The notes beneath the pieces are model-generated. The model searched no databases. It was not told where the DNA came from and saw only the letters and a list, made by a program, of their open reading frames with translations. This document shows positions 52,749 to 61,050 of a stretch of DNA of 64,000 nucleotides, piece after piece. Source of the DNA: Cytophagales bacterium (GTDB lineage Bacteria; Bacteroidota; Bacteroidia; Cytophagales; Cyclobacteriaceae). The DNA is taken from assembly GCA_033344775.1 (NCBI GenBank), contig JAWPMT010000004.1, positions 1,054,001 to 1,118,000 of the forward strand, in the 5' to 3' direction. The position numbers and the translations under genes were made by a program. Position 1 is the first letter of the stretch; each line of letters opens with the position of its first letter.

Positions 52749-53309
52749 ATGATTTCCCTCATGACTAAAAAGGAAAAACACTCGGAAATCAGCATACAAC
52801 TTGTTAATAAAGAGGAAGTTGACATTTTGGTGACCTTAGCCCGTGACACCTTTGTTGCGGCCTTTGGTTCGTACAATACCGAATCTGATATGAATCAATA
52901 TCTCGATGAACGAGTGACCATTAATTACATGACTAAGGAGCTGGATACCGATGGTTCCTTTTTCTATTTTGCAAAAATGAATGGCACGTTGATTGGTTAC
53001 CTAAAACTCAACATTGATCAGGCACAAAATGAACCATTAGGACCAAAAAGTCTGGAATTAGAGCGGATTTATGTGATAAGTACACAACAAGGGCAAGGCA
53101 TTGGTCAACAACTGCTGAATTTCGCCTATTCAATGGCCAAGGAATGGAATAAATCAACCATTTGGCTGGGTGTTTGGGACCAAAATCCGGGAGCCATTAA
53201 GCTTTATGAACGAAATGGATTTCAACCATTTGGTAGCCATGATTTTCAATTGGGCGATGACTTGCAAACAGATATTCTGATGAAAATGGAACTGGAAAAT
53301 GAAGCATAG
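52749..53309 (+). CDS. GNAT family N-acetyltransferase
   Basis: 186 residues (ATG 52749 or 52761). GNAT signatures: ISIQLVNKEEVDILVTLARDTF at the start; motif A in LERIYVISTQQGQGIGQQLLNFA with the acetyl-CoA pyrophosphate loop (QGQGIG); motif B in IWLGVWDQNPGAIKLYERNGFQPFG. Similar to spermidine/peptide acetyltransferases, specificity unknown. Its last 11 bases overlap the methyltransferase start, so they are one operon. Confidence 0.92.
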   Translation: MISLMTKKEKHSEISIQLVNKEEVDILVTLARDTFVAAFGSYNTESDMNQYLDERVTINYMTKELDTDGSFFYFAKMNGTLIGYLKLNIDQAQNEPLGPKSLELERIYVISTQQGQGIGQQLLNFAYSMAKEWNKSTIWLGVWDQNPGAIKLYERNGFQPFGSHDFQLGDDLQTDILMKMELENEA

Positions 53310-54075
53310 TTTCCGACCTTCCTTAACGGAATTGGCTAATCAATTTGGCTCGGATAAAGGAACCATAGGCCCTAGTGACAACTGGCAGGCGCTGAACTAT
53401 ACCGATGTGTATGATGCCTATTTGGAACCCTTGCGTGATCAACCCATTCGTCTGCTGGAAATTGGCATCGGTGCGACCGGGGACCGATGGGATGCACGGA
53501 TTGTGCATGGACGAAATTCCGGCGGCGCTTCTATCAAAATGTGGGAGGCTTACTTCCCAAAAGCTGATATTGCGGCCATTGATATCAACCATGCTTCCTA
53601 TTTGGACAATGACCGTGTACAGACTTTTGTTGTAGATCAATCTAATGCACAAGAACTCCGTGCCTTTATCTCTAATCAAGCTTCGTTTGATGTGATCATT
53701 GATGATGGCAGTCACCATCCGGCACATCAACAGCTCACGTTAAGCATTCTCTTCCCAAAACTGAACTCCGGCGGGTTATACATCATCGAAGACCTGGATG
53801 ATAATGGGAAAGATGATCCGGTAAGTGAAAGTCGGTCTCATAGCATGAAGGTTTTGAATACCCGCACCTTGCTTAAATCGATACGAGAAACAGATACGAT
53901 AAAATCACCACATGCATTCGCTGAAATCGACTTTCTGGATTCGGTAAATCGCATAGATTTTCATTGCCCAGAATTGACTACTCAATCAAGCTGGCAATAC
54001 TTACCTCCTCGTAAAAGGACCATTTTTCAATACCGGAACAACAGTGAACGGGTTTGTGTGTTAAGGAAAGCCTGA
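53299..54075 (+). CDS. Class I SAM-dependent methyltransferase, MycE/TylE-like
   Basis: 258 residues. The N-terminal SLTELANQFGSDKGT segment is typical of the macrocin-O-methyltransferase-like (MycE/TylE) group. SAM-binding: RLLEIGIGATGD (motif I), AIDINHASYL (motif II acid), VIIDDGSHHPAHQ and LYIIEDLDDNG with metal-type acidic residues. The family methylates sugar hydroxyls of natural products, but relatives also occur in polysaccharide clusters. No other such genes are near, so the acceptor is unknown. Confidence 0.87.
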   Translation: MKHSFRPSLTELANQFGSDKGTIGPSDNWQALNYTDVYDAYLEPLRDQPIRLLEIGIGATGDRWDARIVHGRNSGGASIKMWEAYFPKADIAAIDINHASYLDNDRVQTFVVDQSNAQELRAFISNQASFDVIIDDGSHHPAHQQLTLSILFPKLNSGGLYIIEDLDDNGKDDPVSESRSHSMKVLNTRTLLKSIRETDTIKSPHAFAEIDFLDSVNRIDFHCPELTTQSSWQYLPPRKRTIFQYRNNSERVCVLRKA

Positions 54076-54295
54076 TTTTCGGGATATTTAAATTAAGAAT
54101 TATGAGATGTCAATTTACCTTCTCTACCCCCGGCGTGGGTCGCTTCAGTTTCCCTAAAGGGAGAAGGCGAAAATCAATTGTACACTCTTCAGGGGTCGGG
54201 GTAAATACAAGTGATTTTCTGAAAATTGAATTTAGTTCCACCTTAAGCGGCTATTTCTATCAAATAATTTCACTCGGATTCCTTAACTTCATACC

Positions 54296-55063
54296 ATGTG
54301 TTACGATGTAGCCTATTTGACGAAAAGAGCCAAAGCTTACGCCGAACGATACGGTAAAGCAGAAGATTGGGAAGACATCAAAAAGCGACTTCCTCCTACC
54401 TATCATGCTTCAGGTTTTACGGAGCCAGATCTTCCTGTGATCACCAACGATCGCCCGGATGAGATACAGGCCTTTCAATGGGGATTTGTACCGATGGTTT
54501 ATGCCCCAAAAATGCAGGGCAGGCCCATGAATACCTTGAATGCCCGAGACGATAAGATTTTTACTGGCCGGAGTGTCTTCCGGGATTCTGCCAAGCAACA
54601 GCGATGCCTGGTCATGATCGACGGCTTTTTCGACCATCACAAGAAGGATGGTATTGCCTATCCACATTATGTCAAATTAAAAACAGATGAACCTTTCTTA
54701 GTAGGTGGCCTGTGGCAATCTTTTAAAGTCCCTGACGAGGAATTTTCCGTCAATACCGTGACCATGGTGACCGGACCCGCCAACAAAGAAATGGCCTGGG
54801 TACACAATGAGCCGGCCTACAGTGCGACCAGCCGTATGATTTACATCGTAGAGAAAGGCGAAGAAGATGCCTGGCTTTTTGGAGAAGCAGAAGAAGCCAA
54901 ACAAGTCATCAAACCACTACCAGATGATCTATTGGAATATTATCCTAGTCAACCAATCAAATCGAACAAAAAGCTGAACAGGACTTATTTAGGAAACGTA
55001 CCGGAAATCCTGAACCGAGCGTATTACCCAGAGTTGGAAACGAGTCAGGGGAGTTTGTTTTAA
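54296..55063 (+). CDS. SOS-response-associated peptidase-family protein (SRAP/HMCES-YedK)
   Basis: 255 residues; Met1 is followed by Cys2, which after Met removal forms the covalent link to abasic sites in single-stranded DNA. The Asn in TLNARDDKI and the aromatic GFF segment are present, and AWVHNEP...SRMIYI matches the His/RMP region. The catalytic Glu of the GFYEW motif is here Asp113 (GFFDHH), a conservative change. The stretch upstream (54076-54295) has no gene; a Cys-poor frame there is not convincing. Confidence 0.92.
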   Translation: MCYDVAYLTKRAKAYAERYGKAEDWEDIKKRLPPTYHASGFTEPDLPVITNDRPDEIQAFQWGFVPMVYAPKMQGRPMNTLNARDDKIFTGRSVFRDSAKQQRCLVMIDGFFDHHKKDGIAYPHYVKLKTDEPFLVGGLWQSFKVPDEEFSVNTVTMVTGPANKEMAWVHNEPAYSATSRMIYIVEKGEEDAWLFGEAEEAKQVIKPLPDDLLEYYPSQPIKSNKKLNRTYLGNVPEILNRAYYPELETSQGSLF

Positions 55064-55092
55064 GGTGAATGAGCTAATGAAGTCATAACATC

Positions 55093-55476
55093 ATGCTGAA
55101 ATCCAAAATTTTATTAGTCAATAAGTTCGAGGATGATGATACTCATAAAATTCTTGATATCGCTATGAATTTTTTGAAACAATATTTTGATTATTCAGAA
55201 TCAAGGTCAGAACATATATTAAAGTCTTTCTTCAAAGAATATGGTGACATTTATGATGAAGATTTAATCCATCATGAGTCATCTTTCAAAATGGCGGCCA
55301 TCATGCACTATAAGTGTACTTTGAAAGATCATTCCGGCAGTGTAAAAGACTGGTTAATGGAAAGTGGCTATAATTCTCCCCCAAAAGAAGCAATGGAATA
55401 CTTCAGGGAAAATTATTTTGATGATCCTTCTTCTATTCGTGAGATCCCTCATTGGCTGAAGTCTTCTAGGGAGTGA
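55093..55476 (+). CDS. Hypothetical protein, 127 aa
   Basis: Soluble, charged, mostly helical protein: MLKSKILLVNKFEDDD...ILDIAMNFLKQYFDYSESRSEHILKSFFKEYGD... ending IREIPHWLKSSRE. The codon use is more AT-rich than in the surrounding genes. I recognise no family. It lies 29 bases after the SRAP gene, in the same direction. Confidence 0.65.
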   Translation: MLKSKILLVNKFEDDDTHKILDIAMNFLKQYFDYSESRSEHILKSFFKEYGDIYDEDLIHHESSFKMAAIMHYKCTLKDHSGSVKDWLMESGYNSPPKEAMEYFRENYFDDPSSIREIPHWLKSSRE

Positions 55477-55581
55477 TTTGAGCATCTGATAGCTCTGATA
55501 GAGCGCGTCTTCAACGTGTGCTCAATTAATTAAACAAATACATCAATCCCACAAAACACTGAAGTACATCATATTTTACTT

Positions 55582-55603
55582 AATGTAAAATATTTTTTAC
55601 ATT
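55582..55603. promoter_or_regulatory. Inverted repeat in promoter of membrane protein/XRE operon
   Basis: AATGTAAAA and TTTTACATT separated by TATT: a perfect 9-base palindrome. It is followed at 55618-55625 by TAACTTTG, an exact TAnnTTTG minus-7 element. It is 67 bases upstream of the membrane-protein start and is a likely operator of the XRE protein encoded in the operon. Confidence 0.6.
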
Positions 55604-55670
55604 GAGTTAAACCTATTTAACTTTGTGTACGTAATACTTTACAGCACTTGAATAACTGCTGTCAATAGTT

Positions 55671-56117
55671 ATGACCTATCAGGAGAAAAAAAGTATCGCC
55701 TCACTTTCAAGCACAATCGTTGTAATACTCTGGTATTGCCTCTATGTATTTGTGTTCAATGCAGACCGTAGTGCCGGACCAGAAACTGATTTTCAATTTT
55801 ATGGCGTAACCATTTTATTGATCATTCCGGGAATGATTGTGGCGAATATTCTGATTCATATTCTCGTGGGGATCCAACATAAAATGGCAACCAATGAGGA
55901 CATTGAGTCTTTTGAAGATGAGTTTGACAAAGCCATTGAATTGCGGGCCAATCGCAATGCGTACAACACGTTCATGGCAATTTTCCTGATTTCCATGGCT
56001 TCCCTGGCGATGAGTTATCCTCCTTACATCATGCTCAACATTCTTGTCGATGGCATGATGGCCGCCTCTTTGGTGTGGAGTATTTCCAAACTGTACTTTT
56101 ATCGAAAGGGGTTATGA
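55671..56117 (+). CDS. Four-helix membrane protein paired with XRE regulator
   Basis: 148 residues with about four helices: 10-30 (STIVVILWYCLYVFVFNA), 45-67 (YGVTILLIIPGMIVANILIHIL), 97-117 and 120-140. The arrangement and the adjacent XRE gene recall the DUF2178-type membrane protein/HTH pairs. An acidic linker (MATNEDIESFEDEFDKAIEL) lies between helices 2 and 3. Function unknown; it may sequester or modulate the regulator, which starts only one base after this stop codon. Confidence 0.8.
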   Translation: MTYQEKKSIASLSSTIVVILWYCLYVFVFNADRSAGPETDFQFYGVTILLIIPGMIVANILIHILVGIQHKMATNEDIESFEDEFDKAIELRANRNAYNTFMAIFLISMASLAMSYPPYIMLNILVDGMMAASLVWSISKLYFYRKGL

Positions 56118-56118
56118 A

Positions 56119-56361
56119 GTGAAGCAGATCAAGATTGAAAATAACATACGGAGGCTTCGTTTCGAGCGAGATGAAATGACGCAACAGCAATTGGCTGAAG
56201 CCGTTGGGGTAACCCGTCAAACCATCATGTCTATCGAGAAGGGAAAGTATTCCCCTTCTCTGGAATTGGCTTTTCGAATGGCACAGGTTTTTGAGACCAA
56301 GATCGATGAAGTTTTCACCTTCATTGAAACCGATATAGATGTTGTAAAAAAGAAATGTTAA
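56119..56361 (+). CDS. Small XRE-family transcriptional regulator, 80 aa
   Basis: Starts with GTG at 56119; no in-frame ATG exists before the HTH. The helix-turn-helix is KIENNIRRLRFERDEMTQQQLAEAVGVTRQTIMSIEKGKYSPSLELAFRMAQVF, nearly the whole protein, as in the short YgzD/Xre-like regulators that accompany membrane proteins. It probably represses its own operon through the palindrome at 55582-55603. Confidence 0.9.
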   Translation: MKQIKIENNIRRLRFERDEMTQQQLAEAVGVTRQTIMSIEKGKYSPSLELAFRMAQVFETKIDEVFTFIETDIDVVKKKC

Positions 56362-56552
56362 ACTGATATAACACGATAAGAACACTATTGTAAATCATTT
56401 TTCGCGGGCCGTTCTTTTATAGATTCGAAGACTCCATTTAGGGCTGTTAATACCACTACTCTACCCCAAAATGAGTACAGAATCATCGAAAACTGAAAAT
56501 TTCGAAACAAGAGAGCTATGCCCTTTTTTATCCACTACTTACCATTTGAATT

Positions 56553-56771
56553 ATGAGTATCTTGATTTTCCGAACAAACATTGAAACCAAAGGCATGGTC
56601 AATTTTATGGGGACGATATTTAACGACCATCCCGGCATTCGCAGCTGGTTTGTGGATATCGAAGACATTGATAATGTACTGCGTATAGAGGCCTCCCAGC
56701 AATTACAATTGATGGATGTGGTCCAGTTATGCCATCGGCATGGATTCCAATGTGAGGAACTGCCGGATTGA
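56553..56771 (+). CDS. Small HMA/ACT-like protein, 72 aa
   Basis: Beta-alpha-beta-beta-alpha-beta pattern: SILIFRTNIETKGMVNFMGTIFNDHPGI, RSWFVDIEDIDNVLRIEAS, VVQLCHRHGFQCEEL. This is the ferredoxin-like layout of HMA-type domains, but the CxxC metal site is absent. It is found widely in Bacteroidota beside oxidoreductase genes, without a proven role. The next start follows its stop by two bases (TGATCATG). Confidence 0.75.
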   Translation: MSILIFRTNIETKGMVNFMGTIFNDHPGIRSWFVDIEDIDNVLRIEASQQLQLMDVVQLCHRHGFQCEELPD

Positions 56772-56773
56772 TC

Positions 56774-57748
56774 ATGAAGGCAATTCTCTGGACAAAGTAT
56801 GGTCCTCCTGAATTATTAGAGCCAGGAGAATTGGAGAAGCCCACTCCAAAACCCGATGAAGTATTGATCAAAATCCATTGCGCCACGGTTACTGCTGGTG
56901 ACTGTGAAATTCGAAGATTCCAGATCCATCCTTTGTTTTGGTTACCGCTCCGATTAATAGTGGGCATCACCAGACCTAAGCGACCACTTCTCGGACAGGA
57001 ATTCTCAGGTACTATTAAAGCGGTGGGATCAGAAGTGACCACCTATTCTCCCGGAGATAAAGTACTCGCCAGTACCGGAATGAACTTTGGCACCTACTGC
57101 GAATACAGATGTCAAAAAGCATCAACTCCCATGTCCCATATACCCGAAGGAGTAAGCTTTGAACAAGCCACAACCATTCCTACCGGCGGTATCAACGGGC
57201 TTCATTTTCTAAAGAATGCTGACATGAAAGCAGGGCAACACCTATTGATCAATGGTGCAGGCGGTAGCATCGGAACTTATACCCTGCAACTCTCCAAAAA
57301 CATGGGTATTGAAGTAACTTGTGTTGATCATGCTACTAAATTAGAAATGCTCACTGCCAATGGCGCTGATCACGTGTTGGATTATGAAAAGGACGACTTT
57401 ACAGAGAAAACCGGATTCTACGATGCCGTCATCGATATCTCAGGGCACGTTCAATATAGTCGCGCTTTGCGGTCGCTGAAACCAAACGGAACGCTGGTTC
57501 TTGGTAATCCAGCAACCTCACAAATGTTTCGAAGTATTTGGACCAATCTACGAAGTAAGCAAAAAGTCAAATGGGATTTTGCCGGAGAAACACTTGAAAA
57601 CTTAGACTATCTGGCCAACCTCATTGCTAAACGAAAAGTCAACCCTGTGATTGATAAAAGATATCCTTTAGAGGGGGTAATTGAAGCACATCAATTTACT
57701 GAAACGGGACTCAAACAAGGCAATGTGATCATCAATGTGACTCGCTAA
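56774..57748 (+). CDS. NAD(P)-dependent zinc-free alcohol dehydrogenase-like MDR protein
   Basis: 324 residues. GroES-like domain (ILWTKYGPPELLEPGELEKPTPKPDEVLIKIHCATVTAGD) and Rossmann domain with LLINGAGGSIGTYTLQLSK. Lacks the structural zinc cysteines; related to quinone oxidoreductases and reticulon-4-interacting-protein-like reductases. Distinct in sequence from the MDR gene at 14.4-15.4 kb, so not a local duplicate. Co-transcribed with the small HMA-like gene. Confidence 0.88.
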   Translation: MKAILWTKYGPPELLEPGELEKPTPKPDEVLIKIHCATVTAGDCEIRRFQIHPLFWLPLRLIVGITRPKRPLLGQEFSGTIKAVGSEVTTYSPGDKVLASTGMNFGTYCEYRCQKASTPMSHIPEGVSFEQATTIPTGGINGLHFLKNADMKAGQHLLINGAGGSIGTYTLQLSKNMGIEVTCVDHATKLEMLTANGADHVLDYEKDDFTEKTGFYDAVIDISGHVQYSRALRSLKPNGTLVLGNPATSQMFRSIWTNLRSKQKVKWDFAGETLENLDYLANLIAKRKVNPVIDKRYPLEGVIEAHQFTETGLKQGNVIINVTR

Positions 57749-57781
57749 AGTTTATTCCTGTGATGATTTTTTTAATTTAAG

Positions 57782-57808
57782 TGTCCAATTGTTGGATACT
57801 CGATCGTC
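57782..57808 (+). promoter_or_regulatory. Candidate ECF-type promoter of the YCII-sigma operon
   Basis: TGTCCA at 57782-57787, 17 bases, then CGTC at 57805-57808, located 26 bases before the YCII start. TGTC/CGTC-like elements are typical of ECF sigma factor promoters. A TCCAA-TTG-TTGGA palindrome (57784-57796) overlaps the first element. The sigma factor encoded in the operon may recognise it, giving autoregulation. Confidence 0.4.
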
Positions 57809-57833
57809 ATCACTCCAAATAAACTTTTAGATC

Positions 57834-58181
57834 ATGCAAGAATACATGTTACTGTTCCGCAACCTGGCTCCCGTTGAAGCTTATTCCTCCAGCCCTGAAG
57901 AAATGGAAAAGACAATACCATCTTGGCAAAGTTGGATCCGCGGGATCGCCGAAGAAGGCCGACTAATTTCCACCGCTCCTCTCGAGCGAGAAGGCGCTTT
58001 CCTGACCAAGCAATCTACCACGGACGGGCCCTATGCAGAAGTAAAAGAATTGATCCTTGGGTATGTAGCGTGCAAGGCCAACAACATGGACGAAGCCATA
58101 GAGATTGCCAAAGGTTGCCCTATCATTGCTGATGATGGAGGATCGGTAGAAGTTCGAAAGATCGCCAACTTCGAAGTTTGA
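57834..58181 (+). CDS. YCII/DGPF-domain protein
   Basis: 115 residues: MQEYMLLFRNLAPVEAYSSSPEEME, GRLISTAPLEREGAFL, STTDGPYAEVKELILGYVACKANNMDEAI. The DGPF-type signature (TDGPYAE) marks the YCII-related group that is encoded together with ECF42-type sigma factors. It is the first gene of a two-gene operon with the sigma factor, one base apart. A role in sensing or as an enzyme on the regulated stress has been suggested but not proven. Confidence 0.9.
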   Translation: MQEYMLLFRNLAPVEAYSSSPEEMEKTIPSWQSWIRGIAEEGRLISTAPLEREGAFLTKQSTTDGPYAEVKELILGYVACKANNMDEAIEIAKGCPIIADDGGSVEVRKIANFEV

Positions 58182-58182
58182 G

Positions 58183-59427
58183 TTGAAGAACTCGGCACCA
58201 TCTAACGATAAAATTGACCATCTTTTTCGACATGAGTCGGGAAAGATGGTTGCCGTATTGACCAAACTTTTTGGTTTTGACCAGTTGGAGGTGGCCGAAG
58301 ACCTGGTACAAGACACGTTTATTCGTGCTTTTGAAAGCTGGAAATTTAACGGCACACCTGACGATCCTCTGGCCTGGCTGTACACCGTCGCCAAAAACAA
58401 AGCGACTGATTATGTCCGGCGACAGCAAACCCGCAGGAAGGTAGATGATGTGGTCAAAACTGCTATTCCGGTAGAATATACCATCACTGCGCAATTGGAA
58501 CAAGCTTTTCATGACATCACGGATAGCCAACTACAACTTCTGTTTGGTGTTTGTCATCCAGCCATCCCTGAGGAAGCACAATTGGCATTGGCCCTGAAAA
58601 CCCTGGGAGGATTTGGTATCCAGGAAATTGCCAGTGCCTTTCTGACGAACAAAGAAGTCATCAACAAGCGGTTATTTCGTGCGAAGCAAAAGATCCGCAA
58701 GGAAAATATCCGACTCGAAATTCCATCACCTAACCAACTCAGCGAACGTACCGGAAGTGTCTTGAAAACGATCTACCTGATGTACAATGAAGGGTACCAC
58801 TCGTCCAGTCAGGAAGCAGTGATCCGAAAGGACCTATGCCTGGAAGCCATGAGATTAGCTTTACTATTGGAACAGTCTGACTTACCTATTACCAAAGACT
58901 GTTGGGCGCTGCTGGCGCTGATGTGTTTCCACACGTCCCGATTTGAATGTCGCTTAAATGAATTAGGAGATCTGATCCCATGGAGTAAGCAAGATCATTC
59001 AAAATGGAATCAGGAACTGATCGAGCATGGGTTGAACTATTTGCAGCGACTGAACTTGAATGAACTGGCTTCTGCGTATGAATTGGAAGCAGCCATTGCC
59101 TACTTCCATACCATGGAAGATCACCCACAAAAATGGGAAGGTTTATTAGCGCTTTATCGCAGATTATCTAAAGTCAAAGCAAGTCCAATGGTCCTGCTAA
59201 ACGAAACATACGTATTGAGCAAAGTAGCAGGAGCCAATATTGCGCTGGAGATGTTGGACTCGATAACTGAATTACATGGGCATTATCTGTATTTCGCAGT
59301 AAAAGGCGAAATCTTGATAAATGAAGATCCTGTCGGAGCTATTAAAGCGTTAGAAAAAGCCATAGCTTTAGCTCCACTTGAAGCAGAGAAGAAGATACTT
59401 AGGGAAAAACAATCAACCATCACTTAG
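58183..59427 (+). CDS. ECF42-type RNA polymerase sigma factor
   Basis: 414 residues. The start is TTG at 58183, one base after the YCII stop; the family N-terminus HLFRHESGKMVAVLTK begins soon after and no ATG lies before it. Sigma2 region: QLEVAEDLVQDTFIRAFESW and AWLYTVAKNKATDYVRR. Sigma4 region: KTLGGFGIQEIASAFLTNKEVINKRLFRAKQKIR. A long C-terminal DUF6596/TPR-like extension (about 170-414, YLMYNEGYHSSSQEAVIRKDLCLEAMRL) is typical of ECF42 and needed for activity. No anti-sigma gene is present. Tail-to-tail 4-base overlap with the S41 peptidase. Confidence 0.93.
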   Translation: MKNSAPSNDKIDHLFRHESGKMVAVLTKLFGFDQLEVAEDLVQDTFIRAFESWKFNGTPDDPLAWLYTVAKNKATDYVRRQQTRRKVDDVVKTAIPVEYTITAQLEQAFHDITDSQLQLLFGVCHPAIPEEAQLALALKTLGGFGIQEIASAFLTNKEVINKRLFRAKQKIRKENIRLEIPSPNQLSERTGSVLKTIYLMYNEGYHSSSQEAVIRKDLCLEAMRLALLLEQSDLPITKDCWALLALMCFHTSRFECRLNELGDLIPWSKQDHSKWNQELIEHGLNYLQRLNLNELASAYELEAAIAYFHTMEDHPQKWEGLLALYRRLSKVKASPMVLLNETYVLSKVAGANIALEMLDSITELHGHYLYFAVKGEILINEDPVGAIKALEKAIALAPLEAEKKILREKQSTIT

Positions 59428-60848
59428 TCCTTTTCTAATATCCATTGTTTAGCCGCTTCAAGTACCAGGTCTGTCCCTTCCAATTCTTCTATCGAAACAT
59501 CAGGCTCTAAACCATCTGTATATACCTCCTCATGTATATCCGCATAATTTGAGGTCGTAAGGAATAAAGCCCCATCGTCTGATAACTCAAAAAGTTCATT
59601 GTTGCTGGAAATACCAGCGGTAGGCTGGCCGATGACCACAACGTCAGCAAGACTCTTTAGAGAAATAGTCACCAATTCTCCTGCACTTGCGGTTTCTGGC
59701 CCTACCAATACGGCAACCCTTGGTTGATGAAGTTCAAGCTTTGTCTTTCTAACTTTAGCATGTCTCGTCCCATCAAACCAAACACCTTTCTTTTTAAGCA
59801 AAATAGGTTTTCGAGTTTGATCTCGATAAGCCATGGAGGCCAAGGTGTCTGAAGGATAAAATGGACTTAAACCTGACAACATCGCGTAGGCATTTCCTCC
59901 TGTATTTTTCCTCAAATCAATGATCCAGCCAGCCGGATTATTCAGAGCTAATTTCTCAATCAATTTCCTTAAATGATCAGCAAAGGCAGTGATTTGCCTG
60001 GCATTACCAGACCTGAATCCCGGGATTTCCAGATAGGCTAAATTGTCCATCATCTCACCTTTACTCCATGTAATGGATGTACCTGCTGATTGCCACTTTC
60101 GATAAACCTGAGGGGCCATAAAACGGCTGTGTCCATCCCGAAGCTTATTTACCATGAATTCAACTACCGGGCGGGAAGCTTCTAGTGTAGTATCTGCTGA
60201 AACCAATCGCTTTCCTAAACTGATTAAGCGATCTAGGTCAACTTCGCCAGCCACCAGGCTGTTCTCCCGAATCAAAGCTCCAATTTCATCGATATACTGC
60301 GTGGCTTCAGAGTCAACCGAATCTGTAAGTGCTTTCTCCTTCAACTCAAATAGATCAAATGCGGCGTAACCTTCACCCGTGACTATACCTCCGATGTAAA
60401 TCTGATCCGACTGGTCATCCACCACGATTTCTATTTCAGATTTGATCCAATGCTCACCTGTTTCAGACAAATCCTGACTGTAATAAGTTCTTCCATTTGG
60501 TCCCCTTACCGTGACATAAATCCCTGCCTGGCCATCAAGATTTTGGGTATTCACGATCCCGGAAAAGGTCATTCTTCGCGGGACTCCTACCTCCAACTTT
60601 TGTACCTGTAAGAAATAGGTAGCACTTGAGTTCGAATCACATTCCAACCTTAAAGCTTGTTCACCTTCAAAAGCATTGGTATCCCTCTGAATGATAGCAC
60701 CTTCTGTTCCAAACCACTGAGAGAAAGATTTGGATTGCGTATCCCAGGATTCGAAATCAAGGTTCGTGAATTGACCTAGGCTCAAGTTGGGAATAAACAA
60801 TAAAATCAAAAATAGCCTCCTCACGTCTTGCGGTTTTGTAGTGGTCAC
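59424..60848 (-). CDS. S41 family peptidase with N-terminal carbohydrate-binding-like domain
   Basis: 474 residues from GTG 60848; a GTG at 60824 (VRRLFLILLF) would give an even tighter signal peptide ending SLGQ. After it comes a beta-sandwich (about 25-165, NLDFESWDTQSKSFSQWFG...) like a carbohydrate- or membrane-binding module. The S41 domain (about 250-470) has GWIIDLRKNTGGNAYAMLSGL and the nucleophile region VLVGPETASAGELV with Ser. No PDZ domain is seen. Secreted; trims proteins or peptides in the periplasm. Confidence 0.87.
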   Translation of the reverse strand: MTTTKPQDVRRLFLILLFIPNLSLGQFTNLDFESWDTQSKSFSQWFGTEGAIIQRDTNAFEGEQALRLECDSNSSATYFLQVQKLEVGVPRRMTFSGIVNTQNLDGQAGIYVTVRGPNGRTYYSQDLSETGEHWIKSEIEIVVDDQSDQIYIGGIVTGEGYAAFDLFELKEKALTDSVDSEATQYIDEIGALIRENSLVAGEVDLDRLISLGKRLVSADTTLEASRPVVEFMVNKLRDGHSRFMAPQVYRKWQSAGTSITWSKGEMMDNLAYLEIPGFRSGNARQITAFADHLRKLIEKLALNNPAGWIIDLRKNTGGNAYAMLSGLSPFYPSDTLASMAYRDQTRKPILLKKKGVWFDGTRHAKVRKTKLELHQPRVAVLVGPETASAGELVTISLKSLADVVVIGQPTAGISSNNELFELSDDGALFLTTSNYADIHEEVYTDGLEPDVSIEELEGTDLVLEAAKQWILEKD

Positions 60849-60881
60849 AAGATATAAGAAGGCTACCTTATCCCTGGCTTC

Positions 60882-60899
60882 GTCCAGGGTTTTAGCTTG
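60882..60899. promoter_or_regulatory. Leader hairpin upstream of S41 peptidase
   Basis: CCCTGG/CCAGGG stem with a CTTCGT loop, 34-51 bases before the start codon. On the plus strand it is followed by TTTTAG; as a leader element for the peptidase gene it is unproven. Confidence 0.35.
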
Positions 60900-60971
60900 T
60901 CATTTATTGTTAAAAGCTGCTATAAAACATTTTTTAAGATTCGAAAGGATTGAAAAGATCGTGCAAGAGAT

Positions 60972-61019
60972 ACCGGTCTTTTTTCAACTTCCTACGGAAT
61001 TTAAGCTGAAAAAAACCGG
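60972..61019 (-). terminator. Terminator-like hairpin after thioredoxin/OmpA-like gene
   Basis: Near-complementary arms beginning CCGGTCTTTTTTCA and ending TGAAAAAAACCGG (one-base bulge), about 30 bases past the stop of the minus-strand gene. The A/T runs inside the arms supply a T-tract on either strand. Confidence 0.55.
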
Positions 61020-61050
61020 CATGACGATCTTAATTATATTCGAGCTCTGA

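Noticed and set aside
54054-54311. 85-codon frame between methyltransferase and SRAP gene
   Set aside because: Low-complexity translation of a stretch with short inverted CCCT/AGGG words; overlaps both flanking genes.
56471-56584. 37-codon ORF before the small HMA-like gene
   Set aside because: It overlaps the start of the next gene by 32 bases in another frame and shows no recognisable feature; too weak to list as a gene.
14411-57748. The two MDR oxidoreductases (14.4 and 56.8 kb) as a recent duplication
   Set aside because: Their sequences are clearly different beyond family motifs, so they are not recent copies.
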